A stretch of DNA of 64,000 nucleotides from Pelagibacteraceae bacterium (GTDB lineage Bacteria; Pseudomonadota; Alphaproteobacteria; Pelagibacterales; Pelagibacteraceae). A model generated the notes under the pieces. It was given only the letters and a program-made list of their open reading frames with translations. It was not told the origin of the DNA and ran no database searches. Position numbers and translations under genes: made by a program. Each line of letters begins with the position of its first letter. Position 1 is the stretch's first letter. This document shows, one piece after another, positions 32,617-42,321 of the stretch. The stretch is from positions 452,936 through 516,935 of the forward strand of contig JAGYIF010000001.1 in assembly GCA_018402735.1 (NCBI GenBank), read 5' to 3'.

Positions 32617-33459
32617 TTATTTTTTGTAGCGGAATTTATCTGCTACATAAATCCCTAAAATATCTAATTTTTTAGTGTATTTTTTTAATTCGTAAATAGA
32701 TTGTTTTACAAATTTATTTTCTGCATGACCTTCGATATCTAAATAAAAGATTGTTTGCAAAAACGTATTATTAACCGAAAAACTCTCTAGCTTTGTTAAA
32801 TTAACATTATTTTTTGCAAATCCACCCAGTGCCTTAAAAAGGGCTCCTGGGGTACTTTTGATCATAAATATGCAGCTGGTGATAAATTTTTTTCCTTTAA
32901 TAAATTTAGGAAATTTATGATTTTTTTTCATTATTAAAAATCTAGTAGTATTTCCTTTCCTATCTTCAAAATATTTCTTCAAAATATTTAAATTATAAAT
33001 TTTTGCTGCTAACGATGATGCTATTGCTGCTTCAGAGGTACTGTAATTTTCCGAAATATATTTTGCTGATCCAGCTGTATCTGCTGCAACGATTGAAATT
33101 AATTTATATTTATTTAAATTTTTTTGACATTGTCCAATTGCTTGAGCATGACTTCTAACAAACTTAATATCCTTTAATTTAACTCCTTTATTAGCAAGTA
33201 AGCAATGCTCAACTTTATGAAAATATTCTCCAATTATTTTTAATTTATACTTTGGAAGTAAATAATGGATATCTGCAACTCGTCCTGCTAAAGAATTTTC
33301 TATTGGTATAACTGAAATAATATTATTATTTTTTTTGCATATTTGAAAAACATCTTCAAAAGTTTTGCATGGAACAACTTCTAAACTTCCAAACATTTTG
33401 GTTGAAGCCAAATGAGAGTAAGCTCCCAATTCTCCTTGAAATGCTATTTTATTTTTCAT
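32617..33459 (-). CDS. pheA: prephenate dehydratase
   Basis: At 280 residues this is the monofunctional dehydratase that makes phenylpyruvate for phenylalanine synthesis. The N-terminal GELGAYSHLA (8-17), the central ENSLAGRV and DTAGSAKYI, and NTTRFLIM (about 169-176) are family marks. An ACT domain with LFKALGGFAKNNVNLTKLES (about 208-227) gives feedback inhibition by phenylalanine. It overlaps kdsB by 11 nt. No chorismate mutase domain is attached. Confidence 0.95.
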   Translation of the reverse strand: MKNKIAFQGELGAYSHLASTKMFGSLEVVPCKTFEDVFQICKKNNNIISVIPIENSLAGRVADIHYLLPKYKLKIIGEYFHKVEHCLLANKGVKLKDIKFVRSHAQAIGQCQKNLNKYKLISIVAADTAGSAKYISENYSTSEAAIASSLAAKIYNLNILKKYFEDRKGNTTRFLIMKKNHKFPKFIKGKKFITSCIFMIKSTPGALFKALGGFAKNNVNLTKLESFSVNNTFLQTIFYLDIEGHAENKFVKQSIYELKKYTKKLDILGIYVADKFRYKK

Positions 33460-34174
33460 TATACAATAATCGAATTTTATCTAAATCTTCCTGTGTATCA
33501 ACACCTAGTGGATGGTCTTTTATAAAACCTACATGAATTTTAATATTGTTATCCAGAGCTCTCATTTGCTCTAAACTTCTTTCTAGCTCATTTTTTGTTT
33601 TGTGCAAACCAACATATTTTTTCAAGACGGGGTATTGGTACGCATAAATACCAACATGATGATAAATATAATTGGTTTTTTCATCTTTTTTTCTAAAAAA
33701 ATCTTTTGCTAAAGAAAAATAATCTGTGCTTATTTCACTTTTAGTCTCAACTTTAACTACATTAGGATTAGCTATATCTTGTTTTTCAAGATTGCTCGCA
33801 AGTGTCGCCATGGCTGCCGATTCTGCTTTCATAAAATTTAGCAAATAATTAATAGCATCGGGATTTATCAACGGCATATCGCCCTGCACATTTATAATTA
33901 CATCTGGTTTTAAATTTAAATTTTCGGCAGCCTCAAAAATTCTGTCGGATCCATTTGTATGATTATTGCTAGTAATGATACTTCTTCCTCCTTGTTTGGT
34001 AATAACGTCTGCTATTTCCTTATCAGATGTTGCAACAATAACTTCTTCTATATTGCTTTTTTTTGCCTGCTTCCAAACATGAACAATCATGGGTTCTTTT
34101 TTTATTAATAATAAAGGTTTATTTGGCAATCTTTTTGCATTTAAATGACTGGGGATAATAATTATTGTTTTCAT
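33449..34174 (-). CDS. kdsB: 3-deoxy-manno-octulosonate cytidylyltransferase
   Basis: This 241-residue enzyme activates KDO with CTP for lipopolysaccharide. The start MKTIIIIPSHLNAKRLPNKP and the internal VIINVQGDMPLI (about 90-101) and HHVGIYAYQYPVL (about 171-183) match the family. The normal SR(L/F) after the start is SHLNAKRLP here, so it is slightly divergent. It is divergent from the cytochrome gene, the same order as in many alphaproteobacteria. It implies an LPS-bearing outer membrane. Confidence 0.95.
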   Translation of the reverse strand: MKTIIIIPSHLNAKRLPNKPLLLIKKEPMIVHVWKQAKKSNIEEVIVATSDKEIADVITKQGGRSIITSNNHTNGSDRIFEAAENLNLKPDVIINVQGDMPLINPDAINYLLNFMKAESAAMATLASNLEKQDIANPNVVKVETKSEISTDYFSLAKDFFRKKDEKTNYIYHHVGIYAYQYPVLKKYVGLHKTKNELERSLEQMRALDNNIKIHVGFIKDHPLGVDTQEDLDKIRLLYNEK

Positions 34175-34264
34175 ATAATTAAAAACTTAAATACTGCGAC
34201 ATCTATAACTTTATTTTATACTCTAAAACTTACTCAAAATACTATATGATTTAATTTAACAATT

Positions 34265-34810
34265 ATGGATAGTTTTGAATTTAATAAAATTGCAGCGGCA
34301 GTTCTAGTTACTATTTTATTAATAATCGGGATTAAAGAAATTTCAGATATTATTTTTCATGTAGAAAAACCACAACAGTCCGCATACAAAATTGCAGGTG
34401 TGGATTTAAAAACAGAGACAAATTCAGAAACTACAAAAAAAGACGAGCTGCAACTTAATCTCATTACTCCATTGCTAGCATCTGCAAGTATTGACGAGGG
34501 TGCAAATCTTTTTAAAAGATGTGCAGCTTGTCATGTTGTAGAAAAAGGTGGGGCCAATAAAGTTGGTCCTGGCCTGTGGAATATTGTTAATAACAAATCT
34601 GCTGCCAGCGAGGGTTATAAATACTCAGCAGCTCTTCAGGCTTATGGTAAAAACTGGACATTTGAAGCGCTTAATAAATTTTTATACAAACCCACACAAT
34701 ACATCAAGGGAAACAAAATGGGTTTTGCTGGATTAAACAAAGAAAGTGATAGAGCAAACATTATCGCTTTTTTAAATAGCAAAAGTGATTCTCCAGCTCC
34801 CTTAAAATAA
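34265..34810 (+). CDS. cycM: membrane-anchored cytochrome c (CycM-type)
   Basis: This 181-residue protein has an N-terminal uncleaved signal-anchor (about residues 8-27), a linker, then a class I cytochrome c domain with the haem motif CAACH (about 86-90) and axial Met in NKMGFAG (about 151-157). Length and layout match CycM/c552, which carries electrons from the bc1 complex to aa3 oxidase. It is divergent from kdsB-pheA. Confidence 0.9.
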   Translation: MDSFEFNKIAAAVLVTILLIIGIKEISDIIFHVEKPQQSAYKIAGVDLKTETNSETTKKDELQLNLITPLLASASIDEGANLFKRCAACHVVEKGGANKVGPGLWNIVNNKSAASEGYKYSAALQAYGKNWTFEALNKFLYKPTQYIKGNKMGFAGLNKESDRANIIAFLNSKSDSPAPLK

Positions 34811-34850
34811 TATCTAAATAATTAATTTATTATATAGTTTAGATTTACTA

Positions 34851-36320
34851 ATGAACTTTTCTGATACACGCTTACTTGTAAGTAAAAAGTCTTTAGGTAT
34901 GGCTTTATTCGGTTTTTCAGCTGGTTTGCCTTTGCTTCTAATTTTTTCCACTCTATCTGTCTGGTTAGTAAAAGCAGGCGTAGAAAGAAGTACTATTACT
35001 TTATTTAGCTGGGCTGGTTTTGCTTATTCATTTAAATTTTTATGGTCTCCCATAGTTGACCATTGTAAATTGCCTTTTCTTTCTAAAATTGGTCATCGAA
35101 AAAGTTGGCTTTTATTATCTCAAATTCTCATCATTATATCTATTTTTATGACCTCCTTCACGGATCCAAGTAAAAATTTATTTTATACAGCAATAGGAAT
35201 AGTTTTAATTGCGTTTGCTAGTGCAACTCAGGACATTGTTATTGATGCGTTTAGAATAGAATCTGAAACAATCAAAAAACAAGGTGCGTTATCATCGATG
35301 TACCTTGCTGGGTACAGAATAGCGATGATTGTCTCTGGTGCTGGAAGTTTGTGGTTAGCTGCGTATTTTGGTGTTGAGAGCTACAATGTCGAAACTTGGA
35401 AAAATGTATACCAAATTATGGGCTGTCTCATGCTAGTTGGTGTATTTGCAACTCTAACATCTAAAGAACCAATTATTATAAAGAAAAAGATAACTCATTC
35501 TCAAATTAATTTTGTGCTTGTTTTGGTATTGTCTATTATTACTTTTTTTCTTTCTTATAGTTATTTACCAAAAATAATCACTGAGAATTCTGTATTATTG
35601 GGTGCATTAGAAAATGTTTTAAAAGTATTTATTTCTTTAGCAGCTGCAATATTTGTTCTAATTTTTTTTAGCAAAATTAATTTTATTTCTATAGATAAAG
35701 CTAGGTTAGCCTACATTGAACCTATTAGTGAGTTTTGCCATAGATACAAAAAAGTCGCTTTATTTATTTTGATTCTAATTGGCTTGTATAGAATTGCCGA
35801 CATTGTAATGGGCGTCATGGCGAATGTATTTTATTTAGAAAAAGGTTACCAAATCACAGAGATTGCAACCTATTCAAAATTTTTTGGACTGTTTGCGACC
35901 ATACTGGGTGGCTTTCTCGGCGGACTCTATTCCATGCGCAAAGGTGTTATTCAAAGTTTGCTAGTTGGCGCCATTATCGCAGCCTTGAGTAATGTTTTGT
36001 TTGCTTGGTTAGCAGTTACGGATATTAATATTATATTTTTAATAGCCGTAATTATTGCAGACAATATTGCTAGCGGATTTGCTGGTGCATCTTTTGTAGT
36101 TTATCTTTCTTCGTTAACATCTGTAAAATTTACAGCAACCCAATATGCCCTGTTTAGTTCTATAATGCTATTTATTCCAAAATTAATTGCGGGATATGCT
36201 GGATCGATGGTTGATTCAATCGGATATCCATTCTTTTTCATATTTACGGCTATTTTGGGAGTTCCAGTTTTATTTTTAATTTATTTAATTAAAGACATGC
36301 CCTCGAAAAAAAGAAGTTAG
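34851..36320 (+). CDS. ampG: AmpG-like major facilitator permease
   Basis: A 489-residue MFS protein with 12-14 hydrophobic helices and the AmpG-like start LGMALFGFSAGLPLLLIFSTLSVWL. The characteristic first loop motif DHCKLPFLSKIGHRKSWLL (about 66-84) includes the GxRR/K-type residues and DIVIDAFRIE (about 126-135). AmpG imports anhydro-muropeptides for wall recycling; assignment to a precise substrate is by similarity only. It follows the cytochrome gene by 40 nt. Confidence 0.8.
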   Translation: MNFSDTRLLVSKKSLGMALFGFSAGLPLLLIFSTLSVWLVKAGVERSTITLFSWAGFAYSFKFLWSPIVDHCKLPFLSKIGHRKSWLLLSQILIIISIFMTSFTDPSKNLFYTAIGIVLIAFASATQDIVIDAFRIESETIKKQGALSSMYLAGYRIAMIVSGAGSLWLAAYFGVESYNVETWKNVYQIMGCLMLVGVFATLTSKEPIIIKKKITHSQINFVLVLVLSIITFFLSYSYLPKIITENSVLLGALENVLKVFISLAAAIFVLIFFSKINFISIDKARLAYIEPISEFCHRYKKVALFILILIGLYRIADIVMGVMANVFYLEKGYQITEIATYSKFFGLFATILGGFLGGLYSMRKGVIQSLLVGAIIAALSNVLFAWLAVTDINIIFLIAVIIADNIASGFAGASFVVYLSSLTSVKFTATQYALFSSIMLFIPKLIAGYAGSMVDSIGYPFFFIFTAILGVPVLFLIYLIKDMPSKKRS

Positions 36321-36357
36321 TTTTACAAATTATAACTTAAGTGCTACACAATTTTTC

Positions 36358-36735
36358 ATGAAAAAAATAATTCTTATTCTAATAAGTATGCTGGTAATGT
36401 CTGTTAGCAGTTTTGGAGCAGAGTTAAAAACAATAACCAAAAAAGAATATCTGGATAATAATATAAAAAGATTAGAGCAAGAATTTGATGCTGTTGATAC
36501 AAATAAAGATGGCAAAGTTACTCCTGAAGAACAAAAGGCTCATAAAGCAAGAATTGATGAAGCTAGAAAAATAGATCAAGAGTTAGGAAAATTAGCCGAT
36601 ACTAATAAAGATGGTAAAATTTCTGATGAAGAAAGAGAGATATTGTTAATTTCTATGGATACAAATAAAGATGGGGTTGTAACACTTCAAGAACAAAAAG
36701 ATTATTTGAAAAAAATTAATTCAAAAAATAACTAA
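36358..36735 (+). CDS. exported EF-hand protein
   Basis: At 125 residues this has a signal peptide (MKKIILILISMLVMSVSSFG, then AEL) and three EF-hand loops: DTNKDGKVTPEE (47-58), DTNKDGKISDEE (81-92) and DTNKDGVVTLQE (101-112). All Ca2+ ligands are intact in each. Such small periplasmic EF-hand proteins are common in marine bacteria and probably bind calcium; no enzyme domain is present. Its end overlaps the convergent TauE gene by 4 nt. Confidence 0.82.
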   Translation: MKKIILILISMLVMSVSSFGAELKTITKKEYLDNNIKRLEQEFDAVDTNKDGKVTPEEQKAHKARIDEARKIDQELGKLADTNKDGKISDEEREILLISMDTNKDGVVTLQEQKDYLKKINSKNN

Positions 36736-37484
36736 AATATATTTTTAATAATAATTATTGATCCGCTAATTAAGAGCATGTAATTAAAAAGGTTTTTAAA
36801 AGTATTTTCACTCAAAATTTTTCTTAAATACTTTCCTGTCTGTACACCTAAAAAAATTGGCATACATGCTATTATTGAAAATAACAAACCCTGATTATCA
36901 ATCATTGAATAGCTATAAAAAAGAATAAAAAGACAAAAAGAATAAAAAAAAAAGGTTAAACCCATAAATTGAATTAGTTTTTCTTTTTTAAATTGTAAGG
37001 ACTGAATCAAAAATATAAATGGCATAACATAAATACTAGTCATACCAGCTATAGTCCCATTAATCACTCCAATTGCAGATTGTACTGTGAATGAATTATA
37101 ATTTTTAAATGTTATTATTTTTTTTAATAAAACTAAAGATGAATTTGTAATAAGCAACCCGGCTATTATTAATAAAATTATTTTTGAACTAGCTGCCCTT
37201 AAAATAAAAAATCCAGGTACAACAAATATAATAGAGGAAATTAAAAAAAATTTAGTTTGATTATAAATAGACTGTAAATGTTTACCATCCAATAACTGGT
37301 ATAAATTAGTTAAAATCATCGGAATTAAAATAAAAGAAATTGAATCTTTAATATCATAAAAAAAAGATAACAATGTCAGTATGACCGCTGGCAACCCTAC
37401 ACCTATAATTCCTTTGACCAGACCACCTATAAAAAAAATAAATAAGGTAATAAAAAAAAGATGATTTAACTCTGCAAATTCCAT
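36732..37484 (-). CDS. TauE/SafE-family membrane protein
   Basis: A 250-residue membrane protein with about eight helices. The repeated motif appears as GGLVKGIIGVGLPAVILTLL (about 20-39), typical of sulfite exporter TauE/SafE (DUF81) proteins, and again as VQSAIGVINGTIAGMTSIYV (about 135-154). Substrates in the family are sulfonates, sulfite or organic acids; which one here is unknown. Confidence 0.85.
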   Translation of the reverse strand: MEFAELNHLFFITLFIFFIGGLVKGIIGVGLPAVILTLLSFFYDIKDSISFILIPMILTNLYQLLDGKHLQSIYNQTKFFLISSIIFVVPGFFILRAASSKIILLIIAGLLITNSSLVLLKKIITFKNYNSFTVQSAIGVINGTIAGMTSIYVMPFIFLIQSLQFKKEKLIQFMGLTFFFYSFCLFILFYSYSMIDNQGLLFSIIACMPIFLGVQTGKYLRKILSENTFKNLFNYMLLISGSIIIIKNIF

Positions 37485-37504
37485 AATATCAGGTTAGAAA
37501 CATT

Positions 37505-37830
37505 CTACTCTATTTCATTAATTAATAATTTGATTTTTCTAAAATCAAATTTGTCGTTACTATTTTTTCTAAATACAATGACGAATAGTGGGGCTAAAGT
37601 CACGAAAGTAAAAGACCAAAATAATAGTACGTTAAAAATCCAAGCTGGAAATAGATGAGTATCAAATAACAGACCAATTAAAATATTTTGTTAAAACTCA
37701 AATCTAGAAAGAGCATTAATAGGTAAGCAAACCACGACCATAACTAATATAGAAACCTGTTCATTTGCATCTTCACTATACATACCATAAAAAAAACCGA
37801 AAATACTGCAGGCCAAAATTAAAATTGATT
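37505..37830 (-). pseudogene. membrane-protein gene with an in-frame stop and no start
   Basis: On the minus strand one reading frame encodes hydrophobic protein on both sides of a TAA at 37691-37693. The first part reads SILILACSIFGFFYGMYSED and ends ALSRFEF; the second reads QNILIGLLFDTHLFPAWIF and ends KIKLLINEIE before TAG (37505-37507). No ATG precedes it: the frame runs back into an A13 tract next to the divergent gene's start. The continuity across the TAA marks it as a single gene disabled by a nonsense change, possibly plus a frameshift at the A13 run. The parent family was not recognised. Confidence 0.6.
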
Positions 37831-37859
37831 TTTTTTTTTTTAAATTTAGTTTGTCTGTA

Positions 37860-38276
37860 ATGATTATCAATTGTAAATGTAAAAAATATGCATTTAATAT
37901 TCCTGACGATGTGATTTCAAAAGAAGGTCGGGTCGTTCAGTGTGGATTTTGTGATGAACAATGGCTTCAAAAAAGTATTGAAAAAGAAGACGTTTCAGAC
38001 ATGGTACTAAATTCTGAAATCCCAATACCAATTAAAAATACAAATCAAATAAAAAAAAATATAACAAGCAAGAGGGGTGATAATTTTTATTCTACTATCT
38101 TTACTCTACTATTGTTTATCTTGGCTTTAGTAGCTGGAGTTTTTTTTAACAGGAATTTAATATTATTGAACTTCCCATTTCTTTCTGGATTCTTTGAAGC
38201 ATCTGATATTGTTAAAGAAATAATTATGCAAATTATAAATTGGGCTACAGAATTTGCTCAAAACTTATTTAAATAA
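37860..38276 (+). CDS. zinc-ribbon plus membrane-anchor protein (MJ0042-type)
   Basis: The chosen start is ATG at 37860 (MIINCKCKKYAFNIP) rather than an upstream TTG. The N-terminal MJ0042-type zinc ribbon is visible as CKC near 5-7 and RVVQCGFCDEQW (about 24-35). A long linker leads to a transmembrane helix at about 83-101 (LLLFILALVAGVFFNRNLI). Alphaproteobacterial proteins of this plan lie upstream of ftsE/X or other envelope genes; the role is unknown. Here the next gene is an NlpC/P60 hydrolase. Confidence 0.7.
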   Translation: MIINCKCKKYAFNIPDDVISKEGRVVQCGFCDEQWLQKSIEKEDVSDMVLNSEIPIPIKNTNQIKKNITSKRGDNFYSTIFTLLLFILALVAGVFFNRNLILLNFPFLSGFFEASDIVKEIIMQIINWATEFAQNLFK

Positions 38277-38277
38277 A

Positions 38278-39027
38278 ATGTCTAAAATCTTAACTTGTGT
38301 CAATCAGGTTGGTAATATTTTTAAAGAGGCGACTACGAGATCAGAAATGATTTCTCAAATTTTATATGGTGAAAAGTTTTGTGTAAGAAAATCAATAGGT
38401 AGGTTCTATAAGGGTTATTGTATTTTTGATAATTATCCTGGATTTGTTTTAAAAAAAAATTTTAAAAAAATAACTACTAAAAATAATTATAGAATAAAAG
38501 CAAAAGAGACTTCTCTTTATCAAGGTAACATAAGTTTTAAAAAAACAAATAAAAAACTTTTATTTAACTCAAAAGTTTCTATTTTGAAAAAAGATAATAA
38601 TTTTATAAAAATAAATAAATTTTGGATTAAAAATAATTCTATAAATAAAATAGAATATAAAACTAATAATTTTTTAGACAAGATTTCTTACTTCCTAAAA
38701 ACAAAATATTTGTGGGGTGGAAATACAGTTAAAGGCATTGATTGTTCTGGACTAGTTCAAGAATTGTTTAAAAGTATAAATAAAAGATGTCCTAGGGATA
38801 GTAAAGATCAAATGGTTTTTTTTAAAAAAAATGTATCTTTACTTAATATTCGTAAAGGAGATTTGTTATTTTGGAAAGGCCATGTTGCAATAGCTATTAA
38901 TCAAAAAAATTTAGTTCATGCTTATGGTCCTAAGAAAAGAGTTGTTATCATGCCTATTAAGAAAACTATTAAAATTCTATTGATAAAAAATAATCTCAAA
39001 GTTTTAGCTATCAAAAGACCCTTGTGA
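38278..39027 (+). CDS. NlpC/P60-family peptidoglycan hydrolase with SH3-like domain
   Basis: A 249-residue protein, start ATG 38278. Residues 1-130 resemble an SH3-like bacterial domain pair; the NlpC/P60 domain follows with IDCSGLVQELFKS (Cys in DCSG, about 160), the catalytic His in WKGHVAIA (about 204) and a third residue His in LVHAYG (about 218). These are gamma-D-glutamyl-diaminopimelate or similar peptidases that cut peptidoglycan stems. No signal peptide is obvious, so it may be cytosolic and act in recycling (like the YkfC group). The stop overlaps the acylphosphatase start (GTGA). Confidence 0.82.
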   Translation: MSKILTCVNQVGNIFKEATTRSEMISQILYGEKFCVRKSIGRFYKGYCIFDNYPGFVLKKNFKKITTKNNYRIKAKETSLYQGNISFKKTNKKLLFNSKVSILKKDNNFIKINKFWIKNNSINKIEYKTNNFLDKISYFLKTKYLWGGNTVKGIDCSGLVQELFKSINKRCPRDSKDQMVFFKKNVSLLNIRKGDLLFWKGHVAIAINQKNLVHAYGPKKRVVIMPIKKTIKILLIKNNLKVLAIKRPL

Positions 39028-39308
39028 CCAATCTCATTTCTAAAAAAATAATAATTACTGGTACCGTCCAGGGTGTTGGTTATAGGCGTTGGTTGCAAAA
39101 AATATGTAATGATAATGGTGTTATTGGATGGGTTGCTAATAAAAAAGATGGTGATGTAGAAGCGTTTTTTTTTAAAGTGGGTGGCGAAATATTTAAAAAT
39201 ATTTTATCAGAGTGTTTTTTGGGACCAAAAAATTCTTGTGTCACTAATATCCTTGTTGACGATTTTGAAGAGGAAATAACATCTAATAATTTTGAAATTA
39301 GATCATAG
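39024..39308 (+). CDS. acyP: acylphosphatase (GTG start)
   Basis: A 94-residue single-domain enzyme hydrolysing acyl phosphates. The active-site segment TGTVQGVGYRRWLQK (about 12-26) contains the catalytic Arg, and GWVANKKDGDVEAF (about 35-48) has the Asn. GTG start overlaps the previous stop by 4 nt, giving coupling. Confidence 0.9.
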   Translation: MTNLISKKIIITGTVQGVGYRRWLQKICNDNGVIGWVANKKDGDVEAFFFKVGGEIFKNILSECFLGPKNSCVTNILVDDFEEEITSNNFEIRS

Positions 39309-39372
39309 TTTTCAAAATTCACTCAAAACGAGAACATTTTTTTAATTGATTCGGTCACCCTTTATGCCTACT

Positions 39373-39400
39373 TTGTTCTTCGACCAAATCTAAATATAGT
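39373..39400 (+). promoter_or_regulatory. possible promoter of the helicase-fdxA-carD operon
   Basis: TTGTTC (39373-39378) and TATAGT (39395-39400) are 16 bp apart, 25 bp before the helicase ATG. It lies in the only spacer of more than 100 bp in this block. The -10 box is a good match, the -35 fair. Confidence 0.45.
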
Positions 39401-39424
39401 GGGTCAAAAAATTTTAGACCATAA

Positions 39425-41899
39425 ATGATGAATCCACAAATAATCTCTGTTCTAGGTCCAACCAATACTGGCAAGACTCATTTTGCTGTAGAGAGAATGT
39501 TGCAATTTGAGACTGGCGTGATTGGTTTTCCTCTTCGTCTTCTCGCAAGAGAAGTTTATGACAATTGTGTTAAAAAATTAGGGTCAAATCGAGTAGCATT
39601 AATAACTGGTGAGGAAAAAATAATTCCACCAACTGCAAATTATTATTTATGCACTGTGGAATCAATGCCTCTTGATTTAAATTTCGAATTTGTAGCAGTT
39701 GATGAAATTCAAATGTGTGCGGATCCAGAACGCGGACATATTTTTACGGATCGATTATTAAATTACCGCGGAGATAAATTAACAATGTTTTTAGGTGCCG
39801 ATACAATGAAAAATATTATCTCGAATTTGGTTCCATCTAGTGAGTTTGTATATAGAGATAGATTGTCTAAATTAATTTATACTGGTTACAAGAAAATATC
39901 CAGAATACAGCCACGTAGTGCAATTGTTGCTTTTTCAGTGGACGAGGTTTATGCATTGGCAGAATTTATTAGAAGACAAAGAGGTGGCGCAGCCATTGTG
40001 ATGGGATCTTTGAGTCCTAAAACGCGCAATGCACAAGTTGATTTGTATCAATCAGGTGATGTCGATTTTTTAGTAGCAACGGACGCTATTGGTATGGGTA
40101 TTAACATGAATATAGACCATCTTAGTTTTAGCAATTTAAGAAAATATGACGGAAAAAAAATTAGAGGATTAAGAAATACAGAAATTGGTCAGATTAGTGG
40201 ACGCGCTGGTAGATATAAAAATGATGGAAGCTTTGGAATCACTGGAGATTGTGAAGCGCTAACGAGCGAACAAATAGAAAAATTAGAAAATCACAAATTT
40301 GACAGTGTTGTTAATATTTACTGGAGAAATTCTAGTTTAGATTTTTCGAGTATAAAAAAATTTATAGAAAGCTTAAATAAACTTCCTTCTATCCAAAATC
40401 TATTAAGAAACAGAGAATTGATCGATGAAAATATGTTTAAATTCTTAACAACAGAAAAATCCCAATTGAAAATAAACAATGAAATAAATCATATCTCAAA
40501 ACTTTGGGAATGTTGCCAGATACCTGATTTTACTAAAAGCTCTTATAATGAGCATATGGAAATAGTTACTAGCGTTTTTAATTTTTTAACTTCTGATAAA
40601 GAAAAAATAACTAACGACTGGATGAAAAAACAGGTATCAAACCTAGATAATATGATTGGGAATATAGATGCTATTGCAAATAGAATATCTCACGTACGAA
40701 CATGGTCTTATGTGGCAAACAAAAAAAATTGGGTTGAAAATAATGATTACTGGATTGCCAAAACTAAAGATATAGAAGACAAATTATCTGATCGTCTTCA
40801 TGAAGAATTATCAAAAAGTTTTGTAGATAAAAGAATTAGTATTCTGTCGAGAGGTCTAAAACAAGAAATTCAACATGAGGCTAAAATTTCAGCAAATAAT
40901 GAAATTATTGTGGATGGGCAGCTTGTTGGGAAGATCAATGGGTTAAAAATAGTTCTTGATTATACATCCAACGCTCTGCAAACTGACATACGGTCTATTA
41001 AGAAAGCAGCAAGAAATGGAACAGCTTTGGAATTAAAGAAAAGAATTGAAGAAATAATAGCATCACCTCAGCATTTCAGTCTAAAAAAAGATAAAAATAT
41101 TTACTGGAAAGAAAAAATTATAGGTAAAATTTATCCAGGAAAGAATTATCTAAATCCTGATGTTAAAATTTTAGTAGATGAAAGCATAGAACTGCAAGAT
41201 CAACAAAGAATATCTTCAAGTTTATCAAATTGGCTAAAATTGGAAAAACAAAACTTGTTACAAGATTTGATAAAAATTGAAAATTCTCAGTACGAAAATA
41301 GATTTATTCGTGGGTTATGTTATCAACTATTTGAGAACAATGGCGTTCTCAAAAGAGAAAATGTTGATGAAATTGTTAAACAAATAAATAAAGAAGATAG
41401 ATCTATTTTAAGAAAGTTAGGAATAAAAATTGGAAGATACCATATTTATCAACCAAGAATGGTAAAGCCGGCCGCCGTCACTTTTAAAACAATTCTTTGG
41501 AATTGTTTTCACAATTTATTTGACAATAAATCTCCAGCATTTGGATTAAATTTTGTAAAGAATTTTAATAACCACGATAAAGAATATCTTTTGATTTGTG
41601 GTTTCGAAACTTTTGATAATTACATAATAAGAATTGATATATTGGAGCGATTATTCTTAAAAATTATTTCGTTAAGTAAAAATGGGTTATTTGAACTAAC
41701 GAGTGATATATTGAATTTACTAGGTTCGACAAAAGAAGATTTCAAAGAATTAATGAAAAAAATGAATTATAGTTATATAGAAAAAGAAGATAAAATTTTT
41801 TTTAAGTATACTCCTAAAAAATTTAATTCAAAAAATAGTAAAAAGAAAATATCCAACAACCCATTTAGTGAACTTAAAAAGATTAAAATACTTTCTTAA
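39425..41899 (+). CDS. SUV3-like DExH-box RNA/DNA helicase
   Basis: An 824-residue superfamily-2 helicase. Motif I is GPTNTGKTHF (11-20), motif II DEIQMC (about 93-98), motif III-like FLGAD and motif VI QISGRAGRYKNDG (about 256-268). The C-terminal half is long, helical and basic, ending KKKISNNPFSELKK. This type is conserved in alphaproteobacteria and related to the mitochondrial SUV3 degradosome helicase. Substrate and partner are unknown here. The block helicase-(S4 protein)-fdxA-carD is the usual alphaproteobacterial order, though no S4 gene is present. Confidence 0.88.
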   Translation: MMNPQIISVLGPTNTGKTHFAVERMLQFETGVIGFPLRLLAREVYDNCVKKLGSNRVALITGEEKIIPPTANYYLCTVESMPLDLNFEFVAVDEIQMCADPERGHIFTDRLLNYRGDKLTMFLGADTMKNIISNLVPSSEFVYRDRLSKLIYTGYKKISRIQPRSAIVAFSVDEVYALAEFIRRQRGGAAIVMGSLSPKTRNAQVDLYQSGDVDFLVATDAIGMGINMNIDHLSFSNLRKYDGKKIRGLRNTEIGQISGRAGRYKNDGSFGITGDCEALTSEQIEKLENHKFDSVVNIYWRNSSLDFSSIKKFIESLNKLPSIQNLLRNRELIDENMFKFLTTEKSQLKINNEINHISKLWECCQIPDFTKSSYNEHMEIVTSVFNFLTSDKEKITNDWMKKQVSNLDNMIGNIDAIANRISHVRTWSYVANKKNWVENNDYWIAKTKDIEDKLSDRLHEELSKSFVDKRISILSRGLKQEIQHEAKISANNEIIVDGQLVGKINGLKIVLDYTSNALQTDIRSIKKAARNGTALELKKRIEEIIASPQHFSLKKDKNIYWKEKIIGKIYPGKNYLNPDVKILVDESIELQDQQRISSSLSNWLKLEKQNLLQDLIKIENSQYENRFIRGLCYQLFENNGVLKRENVDEIVKQINKEDRSILRKLGIKIGRYHIYQPRMVKPAAVTFKTILWNCFHNLFDNKSPAFGLNFVKNFNNHDKEYLLICGFETFDNYIIRIDILERLFLKIISLSKNGLFELTSDILNLLGSTKEDFKELMKKMNYSYIEKEDKIFFKYTPKKFNSKNSKKKISNNPFSELKKIKILS

Positions 41900-41901
41900 T
41901 A

Positions 41902-42321
41902 ATGAGCTGGTTTTTTAAAGAAAAGCGTAAATTCAAAGCTTTGGAATTATCTATTACTACTTTGTTTATACACGCTGCAAAACTTGATGGAATCTATAGC
42001 GAAATAGAAAAAGAAACTATTATTAAGTGCGTAAAGAAATTTTTTGTTGCAGATAATGAATATATTAAAGAATTGATTAGTGAATGTGAAACACTAGAAG
42101 AAAATAAAAATCAAATACTCCACCTCACACAGGAAGTTAAAAAACTTGATTATAAAGAAAGACTTAAAATAATTGAAATGTTGATTGAAATTATATATTC
42201 AGACAGGACTATTGATGAATTCGAAGACAATTTAATACGAAGGGTTGCTGGCCTTACTTACATAGAAAGTGCGGATTTAGGTGCAATTAAAATTAAAATT
42301 AAAAAAAAATTAAGCATATGA
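41902..42321 (+). CDS. TerB-like helical protein
   Basis: A 139-residue all-helical protein of the TerB/DUF533-like group, recognised by the acidic-residue pairs in [16 protein letters not shown] (about 25-40) and [18 protein letters not shown] (about 106-123), which form metal-binding-type helices. TerB domains occur in tellurite-resistance and stress systems; the role here is unknown. It occupies the place of the S4 RNA-binding gene seen in relatives. It overlaps fdxA by 4 nt (ATGA). Confidence 0.72.
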   Translation: MSWFFKEKRKFKALELSITTLFIHAAKLDGIYSEIEKETIIKCVKKFFVADNEYIKELISECETLEENKNQILHLTQEVKKLDYKERLKIIEMLIEIIYSDRTIDEFEDNLIRRVAGLTYIESADLGAIKIKIKKKLSI

